Counted from the stretch's first letter, positions 54,912 to 63,809 are shown. The stretch: 64,000 bases of DNA from Iningainema tapete BLCC-T55 (GCF_014698965.1 NZ_JACXAE010000043.1:85362-149361); one strand, 5' to 3'. Notes: generated by a model not told the origin, from the letters alone. Made by a program: numbers and translations.

Positions 54912-55286
54912 TTACATTTTAACTTCACAAGTCAAAGGGCAAGCAGCGTACACGGAAGTATGCAATTCTTCTTCTTCTCCATGCAGCCAGCTTAACCAAC
55001 GCACTTGTTTTGGATGAACACCCTTCAAAGTTAGTACACCAGCCGCAAAAACTACTGCCATTACATTCAACGTAATTAAACCGCCTGCTACAAGTAAAAC
55101 AGCACTAACAGGCATTACAGATTGTAAAACAACCGACAACAGACACCCAACTGTAGCCATCAAGACAACTAAAGGAAAACCTACAACTAGCAAGCATACA
55201 GCTAATGTAAAAGTCCAAATTAAAAAACTTTTGATCATTAACAAAGAATAAGTCTTGCTTAAATTAGATGTTTGAGACAAAGACAT
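54912..55286 (-). CDS. Small membrane protein of unknown function
   Basis: I do not recognise this 124-residue protein. It has two to three hydrophobic segments, at about 17-48 and 53-90, and an exposed C-terminal tail with a HGEEEEL acidic patch and two cysteines (ACPLTCEV). A clear terminator follows and a 593-bp upstream region precedes it, so it is monocistronic. It could be a stress-related inner-membrane protein, but nothing specific can be claimed. Confidence 0.6.
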   Translation of the reverse strand: MSLSQTSNLSKTYSLLMIKSFLIWTFTLAVCLLVVGFPLVVLMATVGCLLSVVLQSVMPVSAVLLVAGGLITLNVMAVVFAAGVLTLKGVHPKQVRWLSWLHGEEEELHTSVYAACPLTCEVKM

Positions 55287-55879
55287 GAACTTTTCCTCTC
55301 AAATTCACAACAAGGTTTAAAACTCAGGAGTATCTCGCTTTTCGAGTGCGGGATCAATGATTAGTGAAGTTCAGTATATAAAAACTAAATGGCAAAATGA
55401 GCATTTATTTAATAAACTTTACAGTTAACTATTCGTAATTCTTAAGTAAGAATTTTCTTAAACATTTAGAAAAAACTTGTTTTTGGCATCTATCTTCAGG
55501 CAGATAAGCTATCAACTACTATTTTTTTAAGCAACATTAAGGTGTTTTTCTGTTACCTACTTAACATTTCTTAGAAACCTATGAGATTTTTTCATAGATG
55601 ATAAAAAAATTATATAGTAGAGACGCCTCAGCGGGGCGTCTCCACATTTAAACAAAAAATAATGTATAAAATAAAATTAAATATATAGTAAAATGTACTG
55701 AAGGCATTTTGAGGAATTAGTGTGTTAAAGATTGAAATAGCAAGAAAAATAAATTAAACTATTTGTGAGAGGATGGAATAGGCATCGAAAAAAGATACAA
55801 GTAGAGACAGCTAATGCCAGCGCGATCGCTTAATTTAACTCGATAAATTTCTCTCAAATCATTTGATCTTTAAAGATAT
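55287..55879. other. 593-bp divergent intergenic region
   Basis: This AT-rich region holds the palindrome at 55617-55645 and a HIP1 octamer near 55820. No ORF is convincing. It should contain the promoters of the small membrane protein and of the PilT-like gene. Confidence 0.5.
55617..55645. repeat. Dispersed palindrome (GTAGAGACG family), copy 4
   Basis: GTAGAGACGCC and GGCGTCTCCAC pair with one mismatch around a 7-base loop (TCAGCGG). Confidence 0.65.
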
Positions 55880-57166
55880 ATGACAGATTCACATCCCTCC
55901 GCTCGTGGTATCCCGCCATTACCGCCACCACCACCAACAATCAGCACCCAAAGGCAAGCTACACAAACTCTAGATATGTCAGGGGAAAGAAATATCCCCC
56001 GCGAGAAAGCGCAAAATAATCCCCCGCCACCACCAGCTTCCTCACCTTCAGCCCATCGCCCTGGCACTCCACCACCCATGCATAATCCGGCGATGCGTGC
56101 GAAATCTGGACTCACCTTAGAGTCGTTGATTCGAGAAGCGCATGAAAAAGGCATATCCGATCTTCACTTGGGTGTAGGTGAAGTACCTCGCTTCCGCAGC
56201 CGAGGAGAAATACAAAACACAGATTATCCCGAAACCGACAAACAAACCTTTGTCAGTTGGATGCGGGAAGTAATGACAGAAGCAGAAGTTCAACGCTTTG
56301 AAGAACACCTAGAATTTGACGGCGCAACCCAATACGACTTTGCCCGTGTGCGGATCAATATTTTTGACTCCCTCAAAGGCTACGCAATGGTACTGCGGTT
56401 GATTCCGCTGAAAATCTTAACTATGGAACAGTTGAGATTACCCACAGTTTTTAGAGATATCTGTCATCATCACAAAGGTTTAATTTTAGTCACAGGTCCA
56501 ACTGGTTCTGGTAAATCCACTACAATGGCGGCGATGATTGACTACATTAACAAAGAAATGCCCAAGCATATCATCACCATCGAAGATCCGATTGAATTTG
56601 TCCACAGAAGTCAGAAATCTTTAATCAAACAGCGGGAAGTGGGAATGCACACCCGAAAATTTGACAACGCCTTGAAAGCAGCTCTGCGCGAAGATCCAGA
56701 TTTAATTCTGGTAGGGGAAATGCGGGATAAAGAAACAGTTAATACTGCTCTCAAAGCTGCCCAAACAGGACACTTAGTAATGGGAACCCTGCACACCAAC
56801 AGCGCAGTGAAGACGATTGAACGGATACTCAATCTCTACTCAGGAGAAGAACAGGATGCAATGCGGGTAGCACTTGCCGAATCTTTAGTAGCCGTAATTG
56901 CTCAAGGTTTGTGTCGTACAACCGATGGAAAACGTGCTGCTTTCCACGATATCTTGATCAACACAGAAGCCATCAAGGACTGGATTAAGGACGGGAAGTA
57001 CGATGAAATTACCGAGCTAATGAAGCAAGCCGGTTTTGACGGTATGATTACTATGAACCAATCTCTACTCAATCTTTATCAAGAAGGTCGGATCACAGAA
57101 GAAACAGCCTTGGAAATGTCACCCACGCCAAATGAAATGGCGCAGTTCCTCCGAGGTAGAGTATAG
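55880..57166 (+). CDS. pilT: Type IV pilus retraction ATPase (PilT-like)
   Basis: The 428-residue hexameric ATPase has a ~75-residue Pro-rich N-terminal extension (PPLPPPPP, PPPPPAS) not found in typical ~350-residue PilT. The conserved core follows: GISDLHLGVG near 92, Walker A GPTGSGKST near 208, EDPIEFVH near 238, Walker B DLILVGEMRD near 275, and TGHLVMGTLHTN with the His box. It would power pilus retraction in motility, aggregation or DNA uptake. Cyanobacteria often have several PilT paralogues, so this may be the second type; symbol assignment is by family. Confidence 0.88.
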   Translation: MTDSHPSARGIPPLPPPPPTISTQRQATQTLDMSGERNIPREKAQNNPPPPPASSPSAHRPGTPPPMHNPAMRAKSGLTLESLIREAHEKGISDLHLGVGEVPRFRSRGEIQNTDYPETDKQTFVSWMREVMTEAEVQRFEEHLEFDGATQYDFARVRINIFDSLKGYAMVLRLIPLKILTMEQLRLPTVFRDICHHHKGLILVTGPTGSGKSTTMAAMIDYINKEMPKHIITIEDPIEFVHRSQKSLIKQREVGMHTRKFDNALKAALREDPDLILVGEMRDKETVNTALKAAQTGHLVMGTLHTNSAVKTIERILNLYSGEEQDAMRVALAESLVAVIAQGLCRTTDGKRAAFHDILINTEAIKDWIKDGKYDEITELMKQAGFDGMITMNQSLLNLYQEGRITEETALEMSPTPNEMAQFLRGRV

Positions 57167-57172
57167 GGAATA

Positions 57173-57242
57173 GGGCAATGGGCAATGAGCAATGAGCAAT
57201 GGGCAATGGGCAATGGGCAATGGGCAATGGGCAATGGGCAAT
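57173..57242. repeat. Tandem heptamer array GGGCAAT (10 units)
   Basis: Ten consecutive 7-bp units, eight GGGCAAT and two GAGCAAT, start 7 bp after the PilT stop codon. It is a short tandemly repeated repetitive (STRR) element. Confidence 0.85.
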
Positions 57243-57302
57243 GGAAAGCGCGTCTTACGTCTTGGTTCATGAGAAAATCAATTATTTCTTACCTAGCCCG
57301 AT

Positions 57303-57393
57303 GCCCTATCCCCGATGCCCCATGCCCCATGCCCTATCCTCGATGCCCCATGCCCCATGCCCCATGCCCCATGCCCCATGCCCCATGCCCCAA
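57303..57393. repeat. Tandem heptamer array GCCCCAT (about 13 units)
   Basis: About thirteen 7-bp units of GCCCCAT type, with CCTATCC and CTCGATG variants, precede and enter the KaiB-domain gene. A 60-bp spacer separates it from the GGGCAAT array, with which a transcript could partly pair. Confidence 0.85.
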
Positions 57394-58157
57394 CCTTGAA
57401 CACCGACAAACCACCTCTACCCCAGTTGTTTAAAGGTATTGCTTTATTTACACCTGGAGGAGATTTAATTTACTGCATCGATCCTAATAAACAAGGTCGA
57501 TGGCATTTGCATTTGTGTGTTACTTTGCAGTCCATCCTGGACTTACCAGAACCGCCTCACTTTCTAGTACCTTGTTACACAGCAACTATTGATCACTGGT
57601 TAGATCCACGTAGGCAAATAATCCGTACCTTCGCTGAAGCGTATCCAGCAGTGATGCGATATCAAGCTGTACTTAACGCTATTTTTGGTACAGGTGATCT
57701 AGTATGGCAACAAGCTCCTTGGCAAGAGGGGTTGTGCGATCGCATGGTTTTGACAACCTATCGCTCCTCTTTCCCACAACTGTGGGAAGACCACGATTTA
57801 GTTGTACGCTTAGACATGAGCGAACCAGCACCCACTTACTATCAACCAGCCACAGTAATACAAAAGGTACAATCAAAAACCCACAGCTACGTCCTTCGTC
57901 TATTTGTTGCCGGAAATAACCCCAACACTGAACGCATCCTCCAAATTTTACACGAACTGTTAGAAAAATATTTAAGTCAACCTTATACTTTAAAAGTCAT
58001 TGATGTTTTAGCTCATCCAGATCAAGCAGAAGCTAATCAAGTTACAGCAACTCCCACCCTAGTCAAAGTTTGGCCCCAGCCAATTCGACGAATTATTGGC
58101 GATTTGGATCATGTGGAAAAAATTCTCCAGATGTTAGACGCTCAGGAAATATCCTAA
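57315..58157 (+). CDS. KaiB-domain protein with extra N-terminal domain
   Basis: The longest frame gives 280 residues, but the first 27 (MPHAPCP... periodic) are encoded by the GCCCCAT heptamer array. The conserved protein probably begins at the TTG at 57396 (NTDKPPLPQLFKG). Residues about 35-175 form an N-terminal domain found in longer cyanobacterial KaiB relatives. About 190-275 is a KaiB/thioredoxin-like domain (YVLRLFVAGNNPNTERILQ, then TLKVIDVLAHPDQA and TATPTLVKV). Classical KaiB is ~100 residues and fold-switches on KaiC; this protein is not the core KaiB. No kaiA or kaiC is nearby. Confidence 0.75.
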   Translation: MPHAPCPILDAPCPMPHAPCPMPHAPTLNTDKPPLPQLFKGIALFTPGGDLIYCIDPNKQGRWHLHLCVTLQSILDLPEPPHFLVPCYTATIDHWLDPRRQIIRTFAEAYPAVMRYQAVLNAIFGTGDLVWQQAPWQEGLCDRMVLTTYRSSFPQLWEDHDLVVRLDMSEPAPTYYQPATVIQKVQSKTHSYVLRLFVAGNNPNTERILQILHELLEKYLSQPYTLKVIDVLAHPDQAEANQVTATPTLVKVWPQPIRRIIGDLDHVEKILQMLDAQEIS

Positions 58158-58194
58158 ATATAATACGTATAACCCTGCACTGTCCTTAACTGTT

Positions 58195-58779
58195 ATGACT
58201 GTAACTACCCCTAAACGCTTTACTATAGCTGAATATGACCGTTTAGCCAAACTCGGATTTTTCGGTGAGGATGAACGAGTTGAGCTAATTAGGGGAGAAA
58301 TAATTTATATGGTATCAAAAGGTACACTACATTCTGTATGTCAAACCCGCTTAGATCGGGAGCTATATAAGCTGGTAGGGGAACGTGCAACACTGCGAGT
58401 ACAAGAACCAATTATTATACCTGATTTCAATGAACCTGAACCAGATTTAGTCATTGCACAAAATCGAGATGATGATTATCTTGATGCTCATCCCAGTCCG
58501 GCTGATGTATTACTTTTAATTGAGATTGCGGATTCCTCATTAAAATATGACCAAGAGGTTAAATTACCACTCTATGCTGAAGCAGATATTTCTGATTATT
58601 GGATATTTAATTTAGTAGACAATTGCTTAGAATGTTACAGCGAACCGTATCAAGATGTGCAAGGTAAATTTGGTTATCGCAGAAAATTAATTTATTTACC
58701 TAAAGAATCTGTTAATTTACCGTGTTTTCTTGATTTGTCCCTAGATTTATCTAAGGTGTTTCCCAAAATAATGCATTAG
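58195..58779 (+). CDS. Uma2-family putative restriction-like endonuclease
   Basis: The 194-residue protein has the DUF820/Uma2 layout: FTIAEYDRLAKLGFF start and VELIRGEIIYM. The PD-(D/E)xK-like core is EPDLVIA near residue 82, LLIEIADSSLKYD near 104 and K-containing EVKLPLYAEADISDYWI. The family is greatly expanded in cyanobacteria and its role is largely unknown; transposon-linked or orphan nuclease roles have been suggested. It starts 37 bp after the KaiB-domain gene and may share its transcript. Confidence 0.85.
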   Translation: MTVTTPKRFTIAEYDRLAKLGFFGEDERVELIRGEIIYMVSKGTLHSVCQTRLDRELYKLVGERATLRVQEPIIIPDFNEPEPDLVIAQNRDDDYLDAHPSPADVLLLIEIADSSLKYDQEVKLPLYAEADISDYWIFNLVDNCLECYSEPYQDVQGKFGYRRKLIYLPKESVNLPCFLDLSLDLSKVFPKIMH

Positions 58780-58820
58780 TGATAAACTATCAGTAATTTG
58801 GGTAAAGCTGTGTCAATCGA

Positions 58821-59498
58821 ATGTCATCGACCAAACTAGAAGGCGATCGCAAACCTCATCAACCACTACAACGGATTTTAATAGTGGAAGACGATCCAGT
58901 AATGTTACTTGGTTTAGAGCAGTTTTTTGAAGATTACCCTCAATTTGAGATCGTCGGCATGGTAGGCGATGGATACCTGGCAGTAGAAGCAGCCACTAAA
59001 CTCCAGCCTGACTTAATCATCATGGATATTGGTCTTCCCCAGTTAGATGGAATTGCGGCGACAAAGCAAATCAAAGCAAATTTACCACAAGTACGGGTAG
59101 TAATGTTGACATCGCACCAGAATGAGACAGAGATGATTGCTGCCTTAGCTAGTGGTGCTGATGCCTGCTGTATAAAAGGTACAAGTCTGGAGCAGTTGTC
59201 AGTAGCTCTCAGTGCTGCTGAAGTTGGGGCGACCTACCTTGATCCCTTGATTGCTAGAAGTATAATTGAACATATTAAACCTCCGTCTCCCCGCAATAAC
59301 ATTGGTCAACTTTCATCACGGGAGTTAGAAGTTTTGAAACTAATGGTTGAAGGTAAAAGTAATCCGGAAATAGCAACTGAACTTTATCTGAGCCTAAGTA
59401 CAGTGAAGACTCATATCCGTAGTATTATGAATAAACTTGCTGTAGATGATAGAGTGCAAGCGGCTGTTGTGGCACTACGCAAAGGATTAGTTTCTTGA
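58821..59498 (+). CDS. NarL/FixJ-type response regulator
   Basis: The 225-residue protein has an N-terminal receiver with acidic pocket EDD near 24-26, phospho-acceptor Asp in LIIMDIGLPQLDG near residue 73, and the conserved Thr and Lys (MLTSHQ, CIKGT). A LuxR-type HTH lies at about 160-220 (LSSRELEVLKLMVEGKSN, STVKTHIRSIMNKL). It is convergent with a membrane histidine kinase gene 40 bp away, a likely cognate pair. The targets are unknown. Confidence 0.9.
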   Translation: MSSTKLEGDRKPHQPLQRILIVEDDPVMLLGLEQFFEDYPQFEIVGMVGDGYLAVEAATKLQPDLIIMDIGLPQLDGIAATKQIKANLPQVRVVMLTSHQNETEMIAALASGADACCIKGTSLEQLSVALSAAEVGATYLDPLIARSIIEHIKPPSPRNNIGQLSSRELEVLKLMVEGKSNPEIATELYLSLSTVKTHIRSIMNKLAVDDRVQAAVVALRKGLVS

Positions 59499-59502
59499 AC
59501 TT

Positions 59503-59523
59503 GGGCAGGCTAGAAGCCTACCC
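59503..59523. terminator. Bidirectional hairpin between regulator and kinase genes
   Basis: GGGcAGGCT and AGCCTaCCC pair around AGA with one mismatch, in the 40-bp gap between convergent stop codons. Confidence 0.55.
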
Positions 59524-59538
59524 CACAAAAAGTAAGTT

Positions 59539-60930
59539 CTAAATAATAGGTAATGTAAACCAGAAGGTTGATCCACTACCAGGTTGACTTTTCACACCAA
59601 TTTTTCCACCGTGTGCTGTAATGATTTGCTGACACACGTACAAACCTAAACCCAAACCGGGCATAAAACGGGCGTTCTCACCCCGCGCATAAAGTTCAAA
59701 CACTCTGTCACACTGCTTTTGGCTCATCCCCACCCCGTTATCTTGCACACAACAGAGTATTTTCTTACCTTTTACCCTAGCATCCAAAGTCAAAGTAATT
59801 TCGTGGGGATTATGTTTGAGGGCATTGGAAATTAGATTGCAGAACACACGCCCTAGCTGAATCGCATCAGCGTTGACTAGAGGTAAATCAGCGTTTACCA
59901 AATTCTTGACTATTACTCTATTTTGTGTTATGTATGGTTCCAAATCACAAAGGACTGATATCACTACAGTACATAGTTGCAGTGGCTGACAGTGTAGTGT
60001 AACCCCTCGCACTTCTAAATTGTAAGCTTCTTGCAATGAGTTAAGTAAATTGATTTGACGCGAGTTCCCTTCCAGCAAACGCTCCAGCACTCTGGTACTA
60101 ACTAGTGAATCAGATTTTTTCAACAAATTTTGTAGGACAATAGCATTACCCATCAACGGTGTGCGCAGATCGTGAGAAATAGCATGTAAAAAAACTCGCA
60201 ATTCCCGGCGCGATTCAAATTCTGTTCGTTGCAGACGTTCATACATGTACACGCCTAAGTTACAGATGAAACAAAACCAAAATATCATCAATAACCATCC
60301 CACATTAACAAGTCCAGTGACAAGCCGGGGTCCTTCAGTGTAGGGAGTTAAGCCAAGTGCCGAGTTTATACCTATATAGTAAGCCAGTACACTTAACTGT
60401 GACACTAAATGCAGTACAGGGCATACTGGTACGAGAATTGCTTGAGCCATAAACATCAGACGCCACATATCATCATTTCCCAAAGCAAAACCGTTGAGAG
60501 TTGCAACTACTTCCTGTAAAAGTGTGGCTAACCAGGAGAAGCACAGAAAAATCACGGCTGGATAACGATAACCCCACTTAGTTCTATGAAGTATAAATAA
60601 GGTGAGTAACAACGGTGCTACAGCTAAATCATGAATGATGGCTGAGTCAAGCTGCTTCATTACTACAGGAACGAGTTCCTTGGGAAAATCTGCTGGTACT
60701 TGAAAGTAGAACTTAAAATAAAGTACTAAAATTATGCTGCAGCACCATATGGGCATTGCCAACCATAAGCATAAGCCAACACGCCGCCACAGAAACTGGT
60801 TTCGCCAGACTTTGTAATCTGCCGACTCTTTAGGAGTTAACAAAAGCTTCAATCTCTTTCCAATTAAGTGAATCAGCAAATTCAGAGTTGTTTTGCCTGT
60901 TAATACCAATTTGTTGGCTTGAGATGCCAT
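59539..60930 (-). CDS. Membrane sensor histidine kinase
   Basis: I use the ATG at 60930 instead of the TTG two codons earlier. The 463-residue protein has about six hydrophobic segments in its first ~235 residues. HisKA carries the acceptor His in LHAISHDLRTPLMG, and HATPase_c has NLISNALKHN, DNGVGM and GLGLGLYVCQQI. The membrane part has no recognised ligand domain, so the sensing is by an unknown 6-TM unit. The convergent NarL-type regulator is the probable partner. Confidence 0.88.
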   Translation of the reverse strand: MASQANKLVLTGKTTLNLLIHLIGKRLKLLLTPKESADYKVWRNQFLWRRVGLCLWLAMPIWCCSIILVLYFKFYFQVPADFPKELVPVVMKQLDSAIIHDLAVAPLLLTLFILHRTKWGYRYPAVIFLCFSWLATLLQEVVATLNGFALGNDDMWRLMFMAQAILVPVCPVLHLVSQLSVLAYYIGINSALGLTPYTEGPRLVTGLVNVGWLLMIFWFCFICNLGVYMYERLQRTEFESRRELRVFLHAISHDLRTPLMGNAIVLQNLLKKSDSLVSTRVLERLLEGNSRQINLLNSLQEAYNLEVRGVTLHCQPLQLCTVVISVLCDLEPYITQNRVIVKNLVNADLPLVNADAIQLGRVFCNLISNALKHNPHEITLTLDARVKGKKILCCVQDNGVGMSQKQCDRVFELYARGENARFMPGLGLGLYVCQQIITAHGGKIGVKSQPGSGSTFWFTLPII

Positions 60931-61204
60931 AAACAAAAATTAATGGTGATTTGTCTTCAGTTGATTATTCACAAACTACTTTAGGTGCGAACCTCACGCT
61001 CATAAGTTAGCAATAGCCTCAAAACTACCATGTATTTAAATCTGACACTATCGTCCAATCGGTCAAAACACATTGTCTTTTTAATTGAACCTACTAACCG
61101 ATGTAGCTGACAAGACTCTCTTTTACATTGATGTCAGTTCCAGAAATTTGTTACAGCTTGTGCCAGTTAGATCTATGTGAGTCTAATTTCAATAGGTAAA
61201 AAAC

Positions 61205-61588
61205 ATGAACAGTAAGATTTTCTTCAAAGCAAGCTTATCCTTCTTAGCAACATCTTTCGTCTCCCTGGTAGCAACACCTACATTCGCTGTAGAGACGCGA
61301 AATTTCGCGTCTCTACAGTCTACTAACAATATTTATAACACAGTACTGTTATCAAGTTGGGACGACCGATATAGGGACTACGACAGAGAACGTCGCCGCG
61401 AAATACGTGATCGCCGTCGCGAAATTCGCCGTGAAATGCGCGATCGCCGTCGAAAAATCCGTGAAGAAATCCGTAGTTTGGATCGAGATTACAGAAAACT
61501 CCAAAATCTTCTTTATGACGGGCGTTACAATCGCTACTACCGCCAGAGAAACTACCCTTTACTACCGCCAATCATAATTGATCCATAA
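61205..61588 (+). CDS. Small secreted Arg-rich protein of unknown function
   Basis: The 127-residue protein has a signal peptide (about 1-28, likely cleavage after TFA). A short segment VETRNFASLQ encoded by a perfect 32-bp palindrome (61287-61318) follows. Then comes a highly charged helix of DRERRREIRDRRREIRREM type (about 55-95) and a Tyr/Arg-rich tail. I do not recognise a family. It ends 35 bp before the chosen start of the CocE-like hydrolase and may be co-transcribed with it. Confidence 0.65.
   Translation: MNSKIFFKASLSFLATSFVSLVATPTFAVETRNFASLQSTNNIYNTVLLSSWDDRYRDYDRERRREIRDRRREIRREMRDRRRKIREEIRSLDRDYRKLQNLLYDGRYNRYYRQRNYPLLPPIIIDP
61287..61318. repeat. Perfect 32-bp palindrome (GTAGAGACG family) inside a coding region
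   Basis: CTGTAGAGACGCGAAA is followed directly by its exact reverse complement. It lies in frame in the small secreted protein gene, immediately after the predicted signal-peptide cleavage site. Confidence 0.8.
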
Positions 61589-61622
61589 TTCCTTGATTAC
61601 CCAAGTTGGAGAAATTTTCACT

Positions 61623-63548
61623 ATGCTCAATCACTTTAAATGGTGCAAAAGTTTATCTTTTGTTGGCGTATTCACAATAAGTCTAGTACTTTTACTTACG
61701 TTTGCTAATGGTAGTTCAATTTACCAGAAAACCTTAGCATTCATCTCAAGTAATTACCCAAGAAACCAAGCATTATACGTTACCGCTGAAGACGGGACAA
61801 AAATTGCTATTGACGTATGGCTGCCAAAGGTGACACCAGGCAGCAAAATTCCCACTTTAATGCGAACCACACCATACTACCGTGCAACGGAATTAGTAGA
61901 TAAAAGTAAACAAAATGACCCAAATGCCACGGAGAGAAACCCGTATTATCTCAACCCAGGGTATACCGACTACTTTAACAAGGCAGGTTATGCTGTAGTG
62001 CTCGTTGACGCCCGTGGCACGGGAGCCTCTTTTGGGAACCTTGCTCTAAATCCATCCACGTCAAAGAACGAAATTCAGGATTACAACGCAGTTGTTAACT
62101 GGATCATAGCTCAACCTTGGTCAAACCAAAAAGTTGGTGCTTTTGGCACTTCCGCAGATGGCAGTACTGCTGAGTTTTTGACAGTAACTAACAACCCTGC
62201 TGTGAAGGCGGTTGTTCCTGTGTCTTTTGACTTCGACTTCTATGCTCAACAATACTTTCCTGGAGGTGTCTTTGTTGAATCGGTAGTCAAGGGCATACAA
62301 ACCAAACCAAATCTTTGCAATCTACAGGAATTTGAGCAAGAACCAGCCTGCCAAGAATTTTTTAAGACAGGCTTTAAGGGACCGAAACCTGTAGATGAAG
62401 ACAAAGACAAGCAACTGCTAAGAGCCGCATTCCAACAACAAACCAACAATTTTGACTTTTTCTCAGCTGCTCAGAAAATTACCTATCGCGACGATCTTAT
62501 TGACGGATTAGGAGGAATTACAGAAGACTTTAGCATCTACAAATTTAAAGAAGATATTGAACGCTCTAATGTGGCAATTTATCATTGGGCTAGTTGGTTC
62601 GATGCAGGAACAGCAGAGGGAGTGTTAAACCATTTCATGGCATATAGCAATCCCCAAAAAGCAATTCTTGGTCCTTGGACTCACGGAGCATATAGCAATG
62701 CCAATCCTTTTGTACCTGCCGATACGCCTGTCAATCCATCTCGTGAAGAACAACTTGCGGATATTGTCAACTTCTTCGACGCCTATCTTAAAGACAACAA
62801 TCGCAAACCGAAGTTGAAACGAGAAATTAAGTACTACACTATGGGCGAGGAAAAGTGGAAAACAACAACTGTTTGGCCCCCCAAAGGTATGAGCTACCAA
62901 CGTTTATTCTTTGCAGAGAATAACGGTTTGACTGAGAAATCTCCAACAAGCGACAGTGAACAAGATAAGTACATCGTTAATTTTGAAGCAACCACCGGTC
63001 CTGATAGTCGCTGGAGGCAGAGTTTTGAGAAGATGGTTTTCCCTAACCGTACAGAAGAAGATAAAAAGCTGCTCACTTACACCAGTGAACCACTGCGACA
63101 CGATGTGGAAATTACTGGTCATCCGGTAGTTACTCTCTATGTTACCTCTACTGCCAACGATGGTGCGTTCTTCGTCTACCTAGAAGATGTAGATGAAAAC
63201 GGCAATATCACATATATTACAGAAGGACAGTTGCGTCCCATTCATCGCAAGATATCCAATGAATCTCCTCCTTATGTTGTTTTTGGTCCTTACCATTCCT
63301 TTAAACGTGAAGACAGCTTGCCTTTTGAACCAGGAAAGGTAACTGAACTCTCATTTAATCTTCTGCCAACCTCGGTACAAATTCAAAGAGGACACCGCAT
63401 TCGAGTGGCGATCGCCGGACACGACAAGGACTTATTCACCCGCTATCCTGCAGTTGGCACACCAGAAATTAGCATCCTGCGTAACGTAGTTAATGCTTCC
63501 TACATCGATCTACCTGTAATGAAGCGTAGAAATGAACACCTCCATTAA
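61623..63548 (+). CDS. CocE/NonD-family serine hydrolase (X-Pro dipeptidyl-peptidase S15-like), exported
   Basis: I chose the ATG at 61623 with GGAGAAA before it, not the TTG at 61578, giving 641 residues. An N-terminal hydrophobic segment (about 12-32) is a signal or anchor. The alpha/beta-hydrolase core has nucleophile motif GTSADGS near 185, an Asp region WFDAGTAEGVL and the catalytic-His segment GPWTHGAYSN. The C-terminal jelly-roll (about 420-640) is the PepX_C type. Family members hydrolyse esters or acyl-Pro bonds, including cocaine esterase and alpha-amino-acid ester hydrolases. The physiological substrate is unknown. Confidence 0.87.
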   Translation: MLNHFKWCKSLSFVGVFTISLVLLLTFANGSSIYQKTLAFISSNYPRNQALYVTAEDGTKIAIDVWLPKVTPGSKIPTLMRTTPYYRATELVDKSKQNDPNATERNPYYLNPGYTDYFNKAGYAVVLVDARGTGASFGNLALNPSTSKNEIQDYNAVVNWIIAQPWSNQKVGAFGTSADGSTAEFLTVTNNPAVKAVVPVSFDFDFYAQQYFPGGVFVESVVKGIQTKPNLCNLQEFEQEPACQEFFKTGFKGPKPVDEDKDKQLLRAAFQQQTNNFDFFSAAQKITYRDDLIDGLGGITEDFSIYKFKEDIERSNVAIYHWASWFDAGTAEGVLNHFMAYSNPQKAILGPWTHGAYSNANPFVPADTPVNPSREEQLADIVNFFDAYLKDNNRKPKLKREIKYYTMGEEKWKTTTVWPPKGMSYQRLFFAENNGLTEKSPTSDSEQDKYIVNFEATTGPDSRWRQSFEKMVFPNRTEEDKKLLTYTSEPLRHDVEITGHPVVTLYVTSTANDGAFFVYLEDVDENGNITYITEGQLRPIHRKISNESPPYVVFGPYHSFKREDSLPFEPGKVTELSFNLLPTSVQIQRGHRIRVAIAGHDKDLFTRYPAVGTPEISILRNVVNASYIDLPVMKRRNEHLH

Positions 63549-63809
63549 GATTATTTATTAGATACAGCGCTTTGCATCTGGGTGGAGTACACCCCTCCCT
63601 ACCCTCCCCTTAGTAAGGGGAGGGTGCGCGACAGCGCGGGTGGGGTATTTTTGTACTTCATTAAGTTGAAATCTGCTATAAAAGCTCTACTTCTTCCTAC
63701 TTAAGAAAAGTTGAAAGCACGTAAGATCCCTTAGTGCCCCCCCTTTGTAAAGGGGGTTGGGGGGATCAAATGTGTTGCAACTACAAGGAGAATTGGTGTT
63801 ATATGTCAT
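63549..63809. other. Intergenic region with two dispersed hairpins
   Basis: ACCCTCCCCTT/AAGGGGAGGGT (63601-63625) and CCCCCTTT/AAAGGGGG (63739-63756) are perfect hairpins with 3- and 2-base centres, both of the GGGGAGGG-type dispersed class. The first is followed downstream by GGGTGGGGTATTTTT and could terminate the hydrolase transcript. Confidence 0.6.

Noticed and set aside
57173-57393. Regular repeats that might be a CRISPR array
   Set aside because: The period is 7 bp with no spacers; these are tandem heptamer (STRR) arrays, and no cas genes are nearby.
60937-61204. Small gene or RNA before the Arg-rich secreted protein gene
   Set aside because: No convincing frame, terminator or known RNA motif; it looks like a divergent promoter region.
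12835-61318. GTAGAGACG palindromes as terminal repeats of insertion sequences
   Set aside because: Each is a single compact palindrome with no transposase reading frame nearby and no paired copies flanking a gene.
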